Part shown: piece by piece, positions 1 to 7,919 of the stretch
Layout: the number at the start of each line of letters is the position of its first letter
How positions within the stretch are numbered: position 1 is the stretch's first letter
Assembly (NCBI GenBank): GCA_023391425.1
Contig: JAEWAX010000066.1
Location: 1-64,000 of the forward strand
Direction of reading: 5' to 3'
From: Bacillota bacterium
Lineage (GTDB): Bacteria > Bacillota > Clostridia > Acetivibrionales > DSM-1351
Length of the DNA stretch: 64,000 bases
Notes under the pieces: generated by a model
Seen by the model: the letters and a program-made list of their open reading frames with translations, nothing else
The model's database searches: none
Told to the model about the DNA's origin: nothing
Made by a program: the position numbers and the translations under genes

Positions 1-20
1 ATATAATCGGTTTGAGGCAT
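1..20 (-). CDS. 5' end of a minus-strand gene (partial)
   Basis: Read on the minus strand, an ATG at 20-18 follows an AAGGAG ribosome binding site (complement of 30-35) at normal spacing and opens MPQTDY before the window ends. Only six codons are visible, so no function can be given. The well-placed ribosome binding site is the only support. Confidence 0.45.
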
Positions 21-128
21 AAAAGTTTCTCCTTCTTGAAAAATGTTGTGTGGTAACTTCAGCTTACAAGAATTCGAAGCATTATGCCTCATTTATTTTT
101 TTATTTACCCCAATGTTTAGTATAGAAC

Positions 129-168
129 CAAAAATAAAAGATGGGCGATTTCGTCCATCTTTATTTTT
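129..168. terminator. Bidirectional hairpin terminator
   Basis: Arms GATGG (about 140-144) and CCATC (155-159) are extended by an A-rich stretch on the left and a T-rich stretch on the right, so the hairpin can act in both directions. It follows the end of the anti-sigma gene at 223 on the minus strand and probably ends the sigma/anti-sigma transcript. Confidence 0.7.
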
Positions 169-222
169 AATAATTCGTTTGTTATTGATTCAGCTACAAG
201 AACTATCTTAGTTGCATTATGC

Positions 223-1653
223 TTATTTTAGCGGAATTGTAATTGCCTCAGCTTCATTCACTTCAATAGTTTGTGTAAAAGTACCGAGTTTTTTAATTTT
301 AGTAATGTCTTGCTCGCTTGCATTTTTAAATCTGTAGGTGAGAATTGTTTGATAGGTTTTGCGGTTATAGGCATTGTCCGTAAAAATATCCATATTCAGT
401 TGTTCGCCATTTTCATCTAGAAGAACTATACTTGGACTAAAAACTACACCTTCTGTGTGAATAGTAATTATAGCAGACTCCCTTGTAGTTTCTATGCTGT
501 CTATTACGATAGTTCCATTTTTAGATTGTTCAAGGCTAATAGGCAAGCCACTACTTATCGGCTTTGAAATCAATTTTGGAGGAGGTAGGCCGTCACTGTC
601 AACTCCTACACTGAATGGAAGAAGCTTAATGCTTTTTATATCAGTAGTACCGCCCATAAACTCAAAAGAAGTGGTAATTGTTGAGTTTCGAGTACTGCCA
701 AATTTATTATATTTATCGTGATCTTCCCATTTTGAATCAGATCCTATTATATTCAAATATTTACCGGTGTCACTTATCAGAACAAATTTATCAAAAAAGT
801 TATTGCTTTTGGTATTTTCAATTATATCTATTTTACTACCAAAAGGTGATATGGATACTTTATCAATGGAAATTTCGTGAGTGTACTTTTTCCTTATCCC
901 AGTTGTAACAGTTGCTTTTAGGTTAGGTGTTACAGTCATGGTTTCACTTTTTGGGGTAATCTTATCAATAGTAAGGGGAAAGTACCATGTGCCTTCCGTA
1001 TTAGCAATTCTGTTTGTATATATTTCAAGATTAAATTTATCAGTTAAGCTTTTTATTAAACTAAATCTATGCATACCACTTAAGGTGGTTTCGTTAATAA
1101 TTTTAACTTCAACATCAATGTTTGTAGCAGGTTCAATAAATTTACCACCAGCTTTAAAAGAGAATACTGGCGCCAAACTATTAATTCTCCAATCCAGCGG
1201 AACATTAGAGTCATTATCATCTGCTATTTTAAAAGGCGAGTTGCTTGTGACAGTATAAAATACATTGATATAGTTATCATCTACAGCAATATTATCAATT
1301 GTTAGCTTAATTCCATTGTCTGTGACTGAGGCACCTACCTTGCTGTTGAATTTCTCAAAGGTTGCTTTTTGTGAAAGGTATTTAAAATCATTAGAATTAG
1401 CTGATTTATTAAAATATGATATTACGCCTCCTGCCATATCACTTATTATAGGCGCTGCAAGTACTGAAGCTGTAGTCAATACAGTTAACACCGCTGCTGA
1501 CACTAGTATCTTAATTGAGGTCCTTTTCTTAGTTCTTTTTGTAGTAGTACTAATATTTTTAAGTAGAGTATCAACTCTATCATTATAATTAACTGGAACG
1601 TTGATTTTTTCCTGCTTTGCAAGCTGTTTAATTTTTTTCTCAAAATTATCCAT
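223..1653 (-). CDS. DUF4179-type membrane anti-sigma factor
   Basis: A 476-residue protein with a basic cytoplasmic N-terminus (about residues 1-45), one hydrophobic membrane segment (about 46-66) and a long extracellular region rich in beta-type sequence. This layout is the one known for DUF4179 proteins, which act as partners of ECF sigma factors: the short inner segment holds the sigma factor and the outer part senses an envelope signal. The start ATG shares its A with the sigma gene's TAA stop, and an AGGAGGG ribosome binding site lies inside the sigma gene end, so the two are translationally coupled. The signal sensed cannot be told from sequence. Family assignment is from recognition of the overall pattern; the anti-sigma role rests on the neighbour. 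Confidence 0.75.
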   Translation of the reverse strand: MDNFEKKIKQLAKQEKINVPVNYNDRVDTLLKNISTTTKRTKKRTSIKILVSAAVLTVLTTASVLAAPIISDMAGGVISYFNKSANSNDFKYLSQKATFEKFNSKVGASVTDNGIKLTIDNIAVDDNYINVFYTVTSNSPFKIADDNDSNVPLDWRINSLAPVFSFKAGGKFIEPATNIDVEVKIINETTLSGMHRFSLIKSLTDKFNLEIYTNRIANTEGTWYFPLTIDKITPKSETMTVTPNLKATVTTGIRKKYTHEISIDKVSISPFGSKIDIIENTKSNNFFDKFVLISDTGKYLNIIGSDSKWEDHDKYNKFGSTRNSTITTSFEFMGGTTDIKSIKLLPFSVGVDSDGLPPPKLISKPISSGLPISLEQSKNGTIVIDSIETTRESAIITIHTEGVVFSPSIVLLDENGEQLNMDIFTDNAYNRKTYQTILTYRFKNASEQDITKIKKLGTFTQTIEVNEAEAITIPLK

Positions 1654-2243
1654 TATAATACCCTCCTATCAGCTTCCAATGTTGCCTTTAGCTTATGCCT
1701 TGCCCTTGAAAGCCTTGATTTTACTGTACCACTTGAAATTTTAAGAGCCTTTGATATATCTTTAATGCTCATATCCTCGTAGTAAAATAGTACGACTACT
1801 GCTCTGAATTCATCACTTAAATCATTAACTATCTCCCAAAGTCCAGTATTTGAGTTATCAAAAGGGTTAACCATGTAGGATGAATTATCTGTAATAGTAG
1901 TATTAGTAGCCTCACTATGTTCAATATCTAATAGGTAATCAAATTTAGTACTTTTCTTTGCTATTGAATAAGCTTCGTTCACAACTATTTTCATTATCCA
2001 AGGCTTGAAGCTATCAAAGGAGCGAAGTGAATCAAGATTACTGTATGCTTTGAGAATTGCTTCACCGACAGCATCCATAGCATCATGGTCGTTACGAAGT
2101 ATGCTTTTTGACAAACGAAACATGTTATTTTGATAGTTCTTGATAGCTGCGGTAAATTGAGTATTTTGGGAAGCTAGCTCTCTAGCAGTCTTCTTTTTTA
2201 ATAATGGTAACAATTTATTTCCTGCCATTTCTATTTTATTCAC
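1653..2243 (-). CDS. ECF-type RNA polymerase sigma factor
   Basis: A 196-residue sigma-70 family protein. Region 2 lies around residues 35-100 (a DAMDAVGEAILKAY segment and the FKPWIMKIVVNEA segment that typifies ECF region 2.3/2.4) and region 4 around 135-190 (DEFRAVVVLFYYEDMS followed by the IKDISKALKISSGTVKSRL helix-turn-helix). It lacks regions 1 and 3, as expected for ECF sigma factors. It is followed directly by its membrane anti-sigma partner. The GTG start at 2243 abuts an AAAAGGAAG ribosome binding site; an ATG 15 bases downstream (2228) is an alternative. It probably controls an envelope stress response and its own operon. Confidence 0.9.
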   Translation of the reverse strand: MNKIEMAGNKLLPLLKKKTARELASQNTQFTAAIKNYQNNMFRLSKSILRNDHDAMDAVGEAILKAYSNLDSLRSFDSFKPWIMKIVVNEAYSIAKKSTKFDYLLDIEHSEATNTTITDNSSYMVNPFDNSNTGLWEIVNDLSDEFRAVVVLFYYEDMSIKDISKALKISSGTVKSRLSRARHKLKATLEADRRVL

Positions 2244-2432
2244 TTCCTTTTACTTATCGGAATATATGTATTTTACTTTATCATTCTAAATCGCCGTAAT
2301 TGCTCATCTTAAGTGAGAAATAAACGAGATTCATCTCTATGTTGTCCGGACATATGATAGATGAATTATAAGCTAAAAAGGTTCCCAAATTGAAATAAGT
2401 TTTTTACAAAATAGAAATTACCAATATTTGTG

Positions 2433-2462
2433 TTGACAATTCTAGTACTTTTACAATACTAT
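2433..2462 (+). promoter_or_regulatory. SigA-type promoter of glmS
   Basis: TTGACA (2433-2438) is separated by 18 bases from TACTAT (2457-2462). It lies about 80 bases upstream of the ribozyme core, so transcription would start near 2469 and include the whole ribozyme in the leader. Confidence 0.55.
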
Positions 2463-2529
2463 ATAGTATAGGCAGTAAATTTTTTAGTTAATGTAAAAAA
2501 TAATTACTAGGGGGTGAGACGTAAACAGG

Positions 2530-2712
2530 GTTATCGAGAATTAAAAAGCGCCAGGACAGAGCATTCATCTGTTGACGAGGAGAAGGAAGCGATACACTTT
2601 ACAATTTGTGTGTCGTATCGAAATATTCGGCGGATACCTTCCGGTTGTTACAATCGAAAGAGACAAAGCAAAATCTGCAGGCAACTGCAAAACAAACTAG
2701 TCTCATGTAACT
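2530..2712 (+). ncRNA. glmS ribozyme (GlcN6P-activated self-cleaving riboswitch)
   Basis: The conserved core is plain: AAGCGCC (cleavage expected between A2547 and G2548), then GTTGACGAGG, a GAAGG...CCTTCC pairing around TATCGAAATATTCGGCGGAT, and the GAGAC...GTCTC outer stem of the 3' domain that encloses a GCAGGCAACTGC hairpin. These are the hallmark segments of the glmS ribozyme, which cuts its own mRNA when glucosamine-6-phosphate is plentiful. It precedes glmS, its known target. Unusually, about 525 nt separate the end of the ribozyme from the glmS start codon. Confidence 0.93.
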
Positions 2713-3237
2713 AATCCTGTAGCATATCTATTTTTTTCTAAATAAATTATAAATAAAAATCAAACATTTCTAACTTTTAAGTAGGTTTTTTTTGGTTGCT
2801 AATTTACCTGAGTGTATTATGCCATTTGGGAAGTAAGTATTAGTATAGAACTGAAATACTAGAATTCTGCCCAAACATAGCGATGCATTGAGGGAAGCCA
2901 TATACGTGGAGATACTATGCATATTGGCTTATAGCTACAAAGATTATGTATATACATGGAAAGACCTATAAATACTATGCATGTAGGCCTTGATTACTGT
3001 ACGATGTTTGATTCTCAGTACTGATTTAACATTATTACTTGATTTAAAATTAAATATTGACCACGCTTAGAGATACAAATGACTCTGCTGGTTTAAACGC
3101 TATTATTTTATGAACAATTGGATGAAATTCAAGGTTAGAGATAAAAATTTTTTTGGATTTTATTCGCATTTAACTAAGAAAACTGCTGGTAATTACAATA
3201 TAGGCAATAGTTAAATTATAAAGGAGATTTAATAATT
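2713..3237 (+). other. Long glmS leader with two similar hairpins
   Basis: No gene is seen here. Two imperfect hairpins, 2896-2929 (arms AGCCATAT and ATATTGGCT) and 2962-2990 (arms AGACCTA and TAGGCCT), share ATACTATGCAT exactly 60 bases apart (2912-2922 and 2972-2982), suggesting a tandem duplication of about 60 bp. A T-run at about 2788-2795 lacks a convincing hairpin. The glmS ribosome binding site AAAGGAG ends about 11 bases before the ATG. The role of the stretch is unknown. Confidence 0.5.
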
Positions 3238-5064
3238 ATGTGTGGAATAGTTGGATATATAGGAAAAAGAAAAGCAATACCTGTACTTATAAATGGTCTT
3301 TCAAAGCTGGAATACAGGGGATATGACTCTGCAGGAGTTGCAGTAAATGAAGATGGGGAACTTAAGGTAATTAAATGCAAGGGCAGACTTTCATTCTTGG
3401 AAGAAAGATTGAAAACTGAAAAACTAGATGGATGTATGGGAATTGGGCATACAAGATGGGCAACACATGGTGAGCCAAATGATGTGAATTCACATCCTCA
3501 CATTAGCCAATCGGGAGAGATAGCTGTTGTTCATAATGGAATAATAGAAAATTACATTCAATTAAAGGAATTCTTGATAGGACAGGGATATAGCTTCAAA
3601 TCAGATACAGACACTGAGGTAATTGCACACTTAGTGGAGTATTACTATGATGGAGACCTCGTAGATGCCGTAATGAAGGTAATTGACGAGATAGAGGGTT
3701 CATATGCTTTAGGCGTTATGTGCAAGGATGAAGACGATATGTTTGTATGTGCGAGAAAGGATAGCCCTTTAATAATCGGTATAGGCGATGGCGAAAATTT
3801 CATCGCATCTGATATTCCTGCAATTCTAGAATATACTAGAGATATTTATATTCTCGAAGACAAAGAAGTAGCTGTACTGACTAGGGATGATGTAAAGGTA
3901 TTTAATAGCCTTGGAGCACCAGTTAATAAAGAGGTATTTAAAGTAAACTGGGATGTTGAGGCAGCTGAAAAGGGCGGTTATGAACATTTCATGATGAAAG
4001 AAATGTATGAGGAGCCAAAGGTTATTAGAGATACTCTAAATCCTAGAATAAAAAATGGTGAGCTAGTACTTGATAGCATTAATATAACAAAAGAAGACAT
4101 TATGAAGTTAGAGAAAATATATATAGTAGCATGTGGAACAGCTTACCATGCTGGTGTTGTTGGAAAATATATTATTGAAAAGCTTTGTAGAATACCTGTT
4201 GAGGTGGATGTTGCATCAGAATTCAGATATCGTGACCCATTAATCAGCGACAAGAATCTGACTATAATTATCAGTCAATCTGGTGAAACACTTGATACCT
4301 TATTTGCACTTCGAGAGGCTAAAAAGAGCGGATCTAGAATACTTTCAATAGTTAATGTTGTGGGCAGTTCAATTGCGCGTGATTCTGATGATGTGCTCTA
4401 TACCTGGGCTGGGCCTGAAATTGCAGTTGCATCCACCAAGGCATACAACACTCAGCTAACTGCTTTGTACTTGGTTGCACTTGACCTCGGACTCAAAAAA
4501 GGAACCATTAGCAAGGCTGAAGCTGATAATGTAATTGCTTCACTCAAGAAAATTCCTGCAGGAATAGAAGGAATTTTAAAAAACAAAGAAGACATTCAGA
4601 AATTCGCTCATAATCATTATAATGCAAAAAGTATTTTCTTTATTGGGAGGAGCCTTGACTATGCACTATCAATGGAGGGCTCACTGAAGCTGAAGGAAAT
4701 CTCGTATATTCACTCAGAGGCATACGCTGGTGGTGAACTAAAGCACGGAACAATAGCATTAATAGAAAAAGGCACGTTGGTAGTATGCCCAATGACTCAA
4801 GACGTTCTCTTTGAGAAAATGGTGAGTAATATAAGAGAAGTTAAGGCAAGAGGCGCAGTAGTGCTGGCAATAACCCAAGAAAACCACAAGGCTGAGCTCG
4901 AGAAAACAGCTGACATGGTTCTAACAATACCAGATGTAGACTCATTAACAGCACCTATAGCAGCAGTAACACCATTACAGCTATTCGCTTACTATATGGC
5001 ACTTGAAAAAGGCTGTGACGTGGATAAACCAAGAAACTTGGCAAAGAGTGTTACCGTGGAATAG
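3238..5064 (+). CDS. glmS: Glutamine-fructose-6-phosphate aminotransferase (isomerizing)
   Basis: A 608-residue enzyme that makes glucosamine-6-phosphate from fructose-6-phosphate and glutamine, the first step of UDP-GlcNAc synthesis for the cell wall. The N-terminal MCGIVGYIG places the catalytic Cys at position 2 after Met removal; the glutaminase domain covers about residues 2-220. Two SIS sugar-isomerase domains follow (about 290-430, with SQSGETLDTL; and 460-600, with HGTIALIEKG). The C-terminus KPRNLAKSVTVE is the conserved end whose coding DNA is the Tn7 attachment signal. Length is normal for the family. Expression is expected to be controlled by the upstream ribozyme. A Tn7-like element sits 26 bp after the stop codon. 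Confidence 0.97.
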   Translation: MCGIVGYIGKRKAIPVLINGLSKLEYRGYDSAGVAVNEDGELKVIKCKGRLSFLEERLKTEKLDGCMGIGHTRWATHGEPNDVNSHPHISQSGEIAVVHNGIIENYIQLKEFLIGQGYSFKSDTDTEVIAHLVEYYYDGDLVDAVMKVIDEIEGSYALGVMCKDEDDMFVCARKDSPLIIGIGDGENFIASDIPAILEYTRDIYILEDKEVAVLTRDDVKVFNSLGAPVNKEVFKVNWDVEAAEKGGYEHFMMKEMYEEPKVIRDTLNPRIKNGELVLDSINITKEDIMKLEKIYIVACGTAYHAGVVGKYIIEKLCRIPVEVDVASEFRYRDPLISDKNLTIIISQSGETLDTLFALREAKKSGSRILSIVNVVGSSIARDSDDVLYTWAGPEIAVASTKAYNTQLTALYLVALDLGLKKGTISKAEADNVIASLKKIPAGIEGILKNKEDIQKFAHNHYNAKSIFFIGRSLDYALSMEGSLKLKEISYIHSEAYAGGELKHGTIALIEKGTLVVCPMTQDVLFEKMVSNIREVKARGAVVLAITQENHKAELEKTADMVLTIPDVDSLTAPIAAVTPLQLFAYYMALEKGCDVDKPRNLAKSVTVE

Positions 5065-5085
5065 GGGGATTTGTAATAAAGATAA

Positions 5086-5090
5086 AGATG
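5086..5090. repeat. Target-site duplication, left copy (AGATG)
   Basis: AGATG immediately precedes the TGTTCC end of the transposon and is repeated immediately after the ACAACA end at 26577-26581. A 5-bp duplication is the Tn7 signature. The site is 22-26 bp past the glmS stop codon, the canonical attTn7 distance. Confidence 0.9.
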
Positions 5091-5158
5091 TGTTCCTATG
5101 TAATTAAGTTGGTAAGTTTGTAATTAAGTCTGTAAGTTTTAATTAAGTGTGTAAGTTT
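5091..5158 (+). repeat. glmS-proximal transposon end with three packed TnsB-type sites
   Basis: After the 10-bp tip TGTTCCTATG come three tandem 19-bp copies of TAATTAAGTNNGTAAGTTT at 5101-5119, 5121-5139 and 5140-5158, differing only in the two central bases (TG, CT, GT). They are the probable TnsB binding sites. Their near-abutting arrangement matches the right end of Tn7. Confidence 0.9.
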
Positions 5159-5202
5159 CAATTTTATAAAAATGTATAATTATGCAATATATAAGTATTT
5201 TC

Positions 5203-5256
5203 AAGCCATGTATTTTAGTATCGAAAAAGGTACTGAGAAATATGGCTTTATTTTTT
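5203..5256 (+). terminator. Terminator inside the transposon end, reading out of glmS
   Basis: A long hairpin with arms 5203-5222 (AAGCCATGTATTTTAGTATC) and 5229-5248 (GGTACTGAGAAATATGGCTT), loop GAAAAA, is followed by a T-rich tract. It lies just inside the element downstream of glmS and probably ends the glmS transcript now that the original terminator has been moved away. Confidence 0.7.
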
Positions 5257-5367
5257 ATATAATCTATTTTTATTACAATATTTTATAATGTATGGTAAAA
5301 TATGAACAAATGGATTAAAGTGTAATTATAGCTATAATGGAAAGTTTGGGGGTCGTGAAAGAAGCAT

Positions 5368-6417
5368 ATGATAAAGCCAATCGTAATTAGTTCAAAAGAA
5401 ATATCAATTATGAAACCTACTACAAATGCTGACTATAATAGTAAGACTATTCTAACTAATTCTGTTTGGGAATATGTTGAACTATGGTTAAAAAGGCATA
5501 GTGGAGTTGATGTAGAAAATGCTCTTTTTTATTGGCAACAGGCAAAATATTTCTTTGATGCCTCTCAAAATCTACCAATGAACTCAAAACCGCTCACTTC
5601 TTACTACTGCTGTTTAAATGCTTCCAAAGCATTATTGAGCATTAATGGAGTATCTTTAGAAAACATATCGCATGGAATAACACAAAATAGGTATAACCAA
5701 AGCAGTAGCTCACTTGAATATACAAAAGTAATTTTTTTGGGTTCAGGTGTTCTGAATGAGTTATCTAAATATTTTACGGAAGATGTTAATAGAACAGAAT
5801 ATTTTGTCAAAGATTTATTTTATAATATACCATGTATACATAGGGCGTTTTGTGTTACATTTTCTAATTCACCAGAGTTGTTTATACCAATTAAAAATGT
5901 TAAATTCGTTCGTAATGATCAGACATCAGATTCATGGGTACAATTTGAGGTTGATAATAGATATGCAAATGGAACTGCATTAAGGTGTATTCCTTCACAG
6001 TATAAAAGAGATACTGGAATTAAAAATGCATATATCGTAAGAAGAGAAAATGCACGTTTCAAGTGGGATATACATACAAAACTCAATATCCGTTTAGAAA
6101 ACCTAAATCAGTATCACCAAAAGATTCGTAAAGAAATACATTACATTTATGGAGATGCAAAGCTTTGGTATATTAAGAAAGATATTTCCACAAATTCACA
6201 TATAATAAAACGCAATTCTATTACACTTATATATGCACTTATGCATTGGTTAAGTGAATTAGTAAGATATAACCCAAGATTATTCGATGGATATATGAAA
6301 ACAAACCAAAACTGGTTAATAAATGAATTTATTGAGAATGCTTTATATCAATTTATAGATGAGATAAGTTGTGAAATTACAAAAAAAGATATAATGACTT
6401 CGGGATATAGAAAGTAG
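5368..6417 (+). CDS. YaaC-like protein, transposon cargo
   Basis: A 349-residue protein whose opening (VWEYVELWL...YYCCLNASKALLSI...SHGI) resembles the YaaC family, proteins of about 315 residues of unknown biochemical role. No membrane segment or signal peptide is seen. It is the first gene inside the glmS-proximal end, on the same strand as the DUF3644 gene 130 bp downstream, and both families often appear in defence-type islands; a link to anti-phage function is inference. The ATG at 5368 has only a loose ribosome binding site (GGGGG at 5348-5352, GAAG nearer); an in-frame ATG at 5410 is an alternative. Codon use is very AT-rich, as in its neighbours. Confidence 0.6.
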   Translation: MIKPIVISSKEISIMKPTTNADYNSKTILTNSVWEYVELWLKRHSGVDVENALFYWQQAKYFFDASQNLPMNSKPLTSYYCCLNASKALLSINGVSLENISHGITQNRYNQSSSSLEYTKVIFLGSGVLNELSKYFTEDVNRTEYFVKDLFYNIPCIHRAFCVTFSNSPELFIPIKNVKFVRNDQTSDSWVQFEVDNRYANGTALRCIPSQYKRDTGIKNAYIVRRENARFKWDIHTKLNIRLENLNQYHQKIRKEIHYIYGDAKLWYIKKDISTNSHIIKRNSITLIYALMHWLSELVRYNPRLFDGYMKTNQNWLINEFIENALYQFIDEISCEITKKDIMTSGYRK

Positions 6418-6556
6418 TAGGATTTACCACTTTCAGCTTTTAAATATTAAAGATATATAAGTTTTTTAATATTAATTTTAAATTCGATGTTAATTAAGCA
6501 CAGCATTCAAATTAAGCTATTAATACGAATTTTGGATTTCAAAGGAAGTAATGATT

Positions 6557-7744
6557 ATGAAGAAAATGGAATTGTTAGTTAAATCGAGAGAAGCAATGAT
6601 GTCTGCAGTACAGATATATAACAATCCGCAAATTACATTTAAATCAGAAACATTTATATCTTTGGCTGTAATTTCATGGACATATTTATTACATGCTTAT
6701 TATGCTAACAATAATGTAGATTGCAGATACTTTCACAAAAATGGTAAGAAGAAAAGTTATGATCGTACAAAATATGGTGCCTATAAACATTGGGAATTAG
6801 ATCGTTGTTTAGACGATAAAAAATCACCCATAGATCAGGAGACAACTAAGAATCTAAAATTTTTAATTGGGATAAGACATGAAATAGAACATCAAATGAC
6901 AAAAAAGATAGATGAATCAATAAGTGCTAAAATACAAGCTTGTTCTATTAACTATAATTACTATATTAAAAAGTTAATTGGATATGAATATGGAGTAGAT
7001 GAGCAGTTAGGAGTTGCTATTCAATTCTCACCAATTGAGCCAAATCAAAAAAAACAATTATTTCATAATGAAAAATTAGCAGATAATATTAAAAATTTTA
7101 TTTCAGAATTTGAAGAATCATTATCAGATGATGAAATAAGAAATCCACAATATGCTTATAGAGTTTTATTTACAAGGTTAAATGCTAATAGAAAAGGACA
7201 GGCAGATCAAGTTATAGAATTCATACCTGCAGGTACCGAGGGAGCAGAACAATTAAACAAAGCATATACACTTATTAAGGAAACCGAAAAAAAGAAATAT
7301 TTATCTAAAGAAATAGTTCAGATAATGAAGGACAGAGGCTATACTTGGTTTAATGTACAGAATATGACGAATTACTGGAAGAAAGAATTTATAAGTAGAG
7401 ATCAATATGGAATACAAATAACTGCTTCTCAATGGATGTGGTATGAAAATTGGATTCCTGTAATGGAAGAATATTGCAAAAAAATAACTGAAATAGATTG
7501 TAATAGCGAAAAAGGATATTATGCCAAAGATATCGTTGAACTGATGAACAAAAAAGGGTATACAAAGTTTAGTACTTATTGGTTTGCATATTTATGGAAA
7601 ATCAATATGAATATTGATAGGGATCATACTCAATATGGATATTACGACAGACATAAGAGATACGTTTGGAGAAAGGAATGGGTACTAATAGTAGAAAAAT
7701 ATTGCGAAAAGAATGCAATTAAATTTGGAAGGTATAATTTTTAG
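6557..7744 (+). CDS. DUF3644 protein with duplicated C-terminal module, transposon cargo
   Basis: The N-terminal half (LLVKSREAMMSAVQIYNNP, KSETFISLAVISWTYLLHAY, IRHEIEHQM) is characteristic of DUF3644, an all-alpha domain with a conserved RHEIEH motif and no established activity. The C-terminal third holds two copies of a roughly 65-residue module (YLSKEIVQIMKDRGYTWF... and YYAKDIVELMNKKGYTKF..., each ending near W.P/W..VMEEYC or VEKYC), which looks like repeated HTH-type nucleic-acid-binding units. The ATG at 6557 is chosen because AAAGGAAG (6541-6548) is then correctly spaced; the ATG at 6551 is too close. Its position among YaaC-like and helicase genes suggests a defence role, which is inference. 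Confidence 0.65.
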   Translation: MKKMELLVKSREAMMSAVQIYNNPQITFKSETFISLAVISWTYLLHAYYANNNVDCRYFHKNGKKKSYDRTKYGAYKHWELDRCLDDKKSPIDQETTKNLKFLIGIRHEIEHQMTKKIDESISAKIQACSINYNYYIKKLIGYEYGVDEQLGVAIQFSPIEPNQKKQLFHNEKLADNIKNFISEFEESLSDDEIRNPQYAYRVLFTRLNANRKGQADQVIEFIPAGTEGAEQLNKAYTLIKETEKKKYLSKEIVQIMKDRGYTWFNVQNMTNYWKKEFISRDQYGIQITASQWMWYENWIPVMEEYCKKITEIDCNSEKGYYAKDIVELMNKKGYTKFSTYWFAYLWKINMNIDRDHTQYGYYDRHKRYVWRKEWVLIVEKYCEKNAIKFGRYNF

Positions 7745-7806
7745 AACTAACTTCCCATTGTGTTTAAACAGGACAAGCGTATAGTAGCAATTATGGGAGG
7801 TTTAGA

Positions 7807-7881
7807 ATGCTCACAATATTAAAAGAGGCTATGAATTCTATGTGCCGCTATGATACTCAATTGTACATTATAGCCAAGTGA
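7807..7881 (+). CDS. Possible 24-residue leader peptide or gene remnant
   Basis: An ATG at 7807 follows a strong GGGAGG (7796-7801) and opens a 24-codon frame (MLTILKEAMNSMCRYDTQLY...) that stops at 7881, 38 bp before the helicase. The ribosome binding site is better than that of many real genes here. It may be a small regulatory peptide or the surviving start of a deleted gene. No homologue is recognised. Confidence 0.35.
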   Translation: MLTILKEAMNSMCRYDTQLYIIAK

Positions 7882-7919
7882 GTGTTCTGAGATAACTAGT
7901 AAGTACAGGGGGCTAAAGC

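Noticed and set aside
2514..2714. 66-residue open frame over the glmS leader
   Set aside because: It lies entirely on the ribozyme; its residues reflect the conserved RNA sequence, not a protein.
5101..5158. Repeats behind glmS as a CRISPR remnant or iteron origin
   Set aside because: The units abut without spacers and recur inverted at the other transposon end, which identifies them as transposase sites.
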